NCBI RefSeq assembly: GCF_023684385.1
Contig: NZ_JAGSOJ010000001.1
Span: 620,001-684,000 of the forward strand
Origin: Oceanirhabdus seepicola
GTDB lineage: Bacteria; Bacillota; Clostridia; Clostridiales; Clostridiaceae
DNA: 64,000 bases
Reading direction: 5' to 3'
In this document: positions 63,760 to 64,000 of the stretch, piece by piece
Layout: each line of letters starts with the position of its first letter
Position numbering within the stretch: position 1 is the stretch's first letter
Notes under the pieces: model-generated
What the model was told of the DNA's origin: nothing
The model's database searches: none
Seen by the model: only the letters and a program-made list of their open reading frames with translations
Position numbers and translations under genes: made by a program

Positions 63760-64000
63760 AAAATAATCCTCCTAAAATTTATTGTTTTATTTATATTTTT
63801 CCACATTGCTCTAATTGCTTTATTTGCAGAGCTTTCCTTATAATAAATTATTGGTTTAAGTTCATTTATAGATTTCATAACTGTATCATCATAAGGTATT
63901 TTACCTACAACTTTAATATTATTTTTACTGCATAAATCTTCAATTTCTTTTGATATCTCTTGATTGATATCATATTTATTTATGCAAACCAATATCGTTA
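63756..64000 (-). CDS. MinD/Mrp-superfamily P-loop ATPase, C-terminal part (gene runs off the window)
   Basis: The visible 81 residues begin in mid-protein (TILVCINKYDIN) and continue KIPYDDTVMKSINELKPI, the typical C-terminal part of MinD-superfamily ATPases with a ferredoxin insert that neighbour NifX genes. The Walker motifs lie outside the window. It is co-transcribed with the NifX and DUF134 genes. AGGAGGATTATTTT at its end is the ribosome site of the NifX gene. Confidence 0.8.
   Translation of the reverse strand, partial: TILVCINKYDINQEISKEIEDLCSKNNIKVVGKIPYDDTVMKSINELKPIIYYKESSANKAIRAMWKNINKTINFRRIIL

Overview
The window is a low-GC, spore-former type chromosome segment. Three alpha/beta-type small acid-soluble spore protein (SASP) genes, the prkA-yhbH-spoVR trio, a CotH-type gene, an acyl-CoA dehydratase-activase operon and an in-frame-UGA selenoprotein together point to an anaerobic Clostridium-like Firmicute. 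The species cannot be named from this sequence alone. No rRNA, tRNA, CRISPR array or prophage was recognised. The window opens inside a rhodanese gene and closes inside a MinD-type ATPase gene.

Layout. 0-9.4 kb: rhodanese (partial), S9 peptidase, a three-gene acyl-CoA dehydratase activase operon, and an RND efflux pump followed by a TetR gene. 9.6-19.4 kb: dCTP deaminase between two copies of a dispersed repeat, a tandem pair of six-TM chemoreceptors, a PHP-domain protein, SASP 1, a 2TM protein, a LysO-type exporter and a Cache chemoreceptor. 19.8-24.4 kb: prkA, yhbH and spoVR. 24.4-25.7 kb: a REP-associated tyrosine transposase flanked by 12-bp inverted repeats. 25.7-34.1 kb: a sulfur/selenium/redox neighbourhood with a full-length YedE/YeeE, a CoA-disulfide reductase-rhodanese, an AGCS symporter, a LysR regulator, a split YedE/YeeE with a TusA-like gene between the halves, a CGGC protein, and a glutaredoxin-like selenoprotein whose UGA is followed by a SECIS-like hairpin. 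34.3-42.4 kb: AEC transporter, GH4 alpha-galactosidase with a divergent AraC regulator, phosphoesterase, cyclophilin, SASP 2 and a four-domain c-di-GMP protein. 42.4-47.9 kb: a two-component system and a VTC-DUF4956-CotH operon preceded by 11-bp direct repeats. 48-49.5 kb: a decayed MATE gene and a 3'-frameshifted marR gene with three matching palindromic operators. 49.5-58.7 kb: EAL-HDOD protein, Cache chemoreceptor, MATE-TetR pair, and an ABC-2 exporter operon behind a ykkC-class riboswitch with a terminator. 58.8-64 kb: SASP 3, HutD/Ves protein, a class I isoprenoid-synthase-like protein, GH18 protein, oligopeptide ABC transporter remnants, and a MinD-NifX-DUF134 operon.

A striking non-coding feature is a family of about 160-bp palindromic intergenic repeats: four near-complete copies, one internally deleted copy and a possible remnant. 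In three copies an internal stem has different sequences that each remain self-complementary, which suggests selection on structure. The best candidates for follow-up are this repeat family, the selenoprotein in its sulfur/selenium neighbourhood, the riboswitch-controlled ABC exporter, and the isoprenoid-synthase-like protein.

All homology statements come from reading motifs and remembered family architecture. No database search was run.
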